From Dictyophora rubrovolvata (taxonomy: Eukaryota; Basidiomycota; Agaricomycetes; Phallales; Phallaceae), in NCBI GenBank assembly GCA_029959195.1, contig CP114117.1, positions 1,178,001 through 1,242,000 on the forward strand: a stretch of DNA of 64,000 nt. Reading direction: 5' to 3'. Shown one piece after another: positions 63,794 through 64,000 of the stretch; the stretch's first letter is position 1; every line of letters starts with the position of its first letter. The position numbers and the translations under genes were made by a program. A model generated the notes under the pieces. That model was given only the letters and a program-made list of their open reading frames with translations. It made no database searches and had not been told where the DNA came from.

Positions 63794-64000
63794 TTTCAAT
63801 ATACGAAAAGAATGACTATGTATTGAAGGAGTGACGATATGGGAAGCGCAGCGAGGTAAAACGCGTGCAACACAGAGGTGGAGAGTATGGTAAAAGTGTG
63901 AATGAAGCGAAACTAAACATCGTACGTATTTAAATATTTTTTCGCTCCAAGGTACAAGCGACTGGGTCGACCGTCACGACGGTAGGCGGCATTAGGCGAA
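63794..64000. promoter_or_regulatory. Upstream region of the barwin-like gene
   Basis: 207 bp to the window edge. It contains ACGCGT at 63861-63866, 68 bases before the start, so this hexamer is not exclusive to S-phase genes here. It also holds AT-rich ATTTAAATATTTT near 63930. No further gene is seen. Confidence 0.4.

Overview
This window is nuclear DNA of a filamentous basidiomycete fungus, most likely an Agaricomycete. The evidence is about 27 protein genes packed on both strands, roughly 170 short introns of about 50 bases (mostly GT-AG, six GC-AG), fungal housekeeping proteins, a fungus-specific cell-wall alpha-1,3-glucan synthase, and a secreted barwin-like/RlpA-like protein of a kind common in mushrooms. 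I saw no transposon, rRNA, tRNA, CRISPR or bacterial-type operon. Nearly every gene model was rebuilt exon by exon; where exon lists are given, the exon lengths sum to an intact reading frame.

Layout: (1) 0.5-5.3 kb: a proline/glutamine-rich unknown protein (+), citrate synthase (-) and the ER translocation subunit Sec66 (+). (2) 5.5-15.6 kb: a USP7/Ubp15-type ubiquitin protease (-), a 1.77-kb gap, and a 1,325-residue disordered protein (+). (3) 15.9-27.5 kb: primase large subunit, phosphatidylserine synthase and the Smc5/6 subunit Nse1 (all +), a long mitochondrial AAA ATPase and phosphatidylinositol synthase (both -), then asparagine synthetase (+). (4) 28.3-33 kb: a Rho GEF (-) and a lysine-methyltransferase-like protein (+). 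(5) 33.9-42 kb: alpha-1,3-glucan synthase (+). (6) 42-54.5 kb: a class I methyltransferase (-), histone H2B (+), a PRCC-like protein (-), Nup133 (+), a COA8-like assembly factor (-), an unknown membrane protein (-) and an unknown 443-residue protein (+). (7) 54.8-63.8 kb: Cmr1 WD-repeat protein (+), mitochondrial adenylate kinase (+), N-terminal methyltransferase (-), Csm3/Tipin (+), a Coq11-like mitochondrial dehydrogenase (-) and a secreted barwin-like protein (-).

The genes do not form one pathway. Three themes recur: genome replication and maintenance (primase, Nse1, H2B, Cmr1, Csm3), mitochondrial function (citrate synthase, adenylate kinase, Coq11-like, COA8-like, AAA ATPase), and membrane phospholipid synthesis (two CDP-alcohol phosphatidyltransferases about 6 kb apart). 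The strongest regulatory signal is the hexamer ACGCGT, the classical MBF cell-cycle box, close to the start codons of four of the five genome-maintenance genes. Many neighbours are divergent and share promoters of only about 90-290 bp. I found no clearly undescribed biological system. The best candidates for new biology are the three unknown proteins, the Trp-centred repeats in the disordered protein, and the very long N-terminal region of the AAA ATPase.
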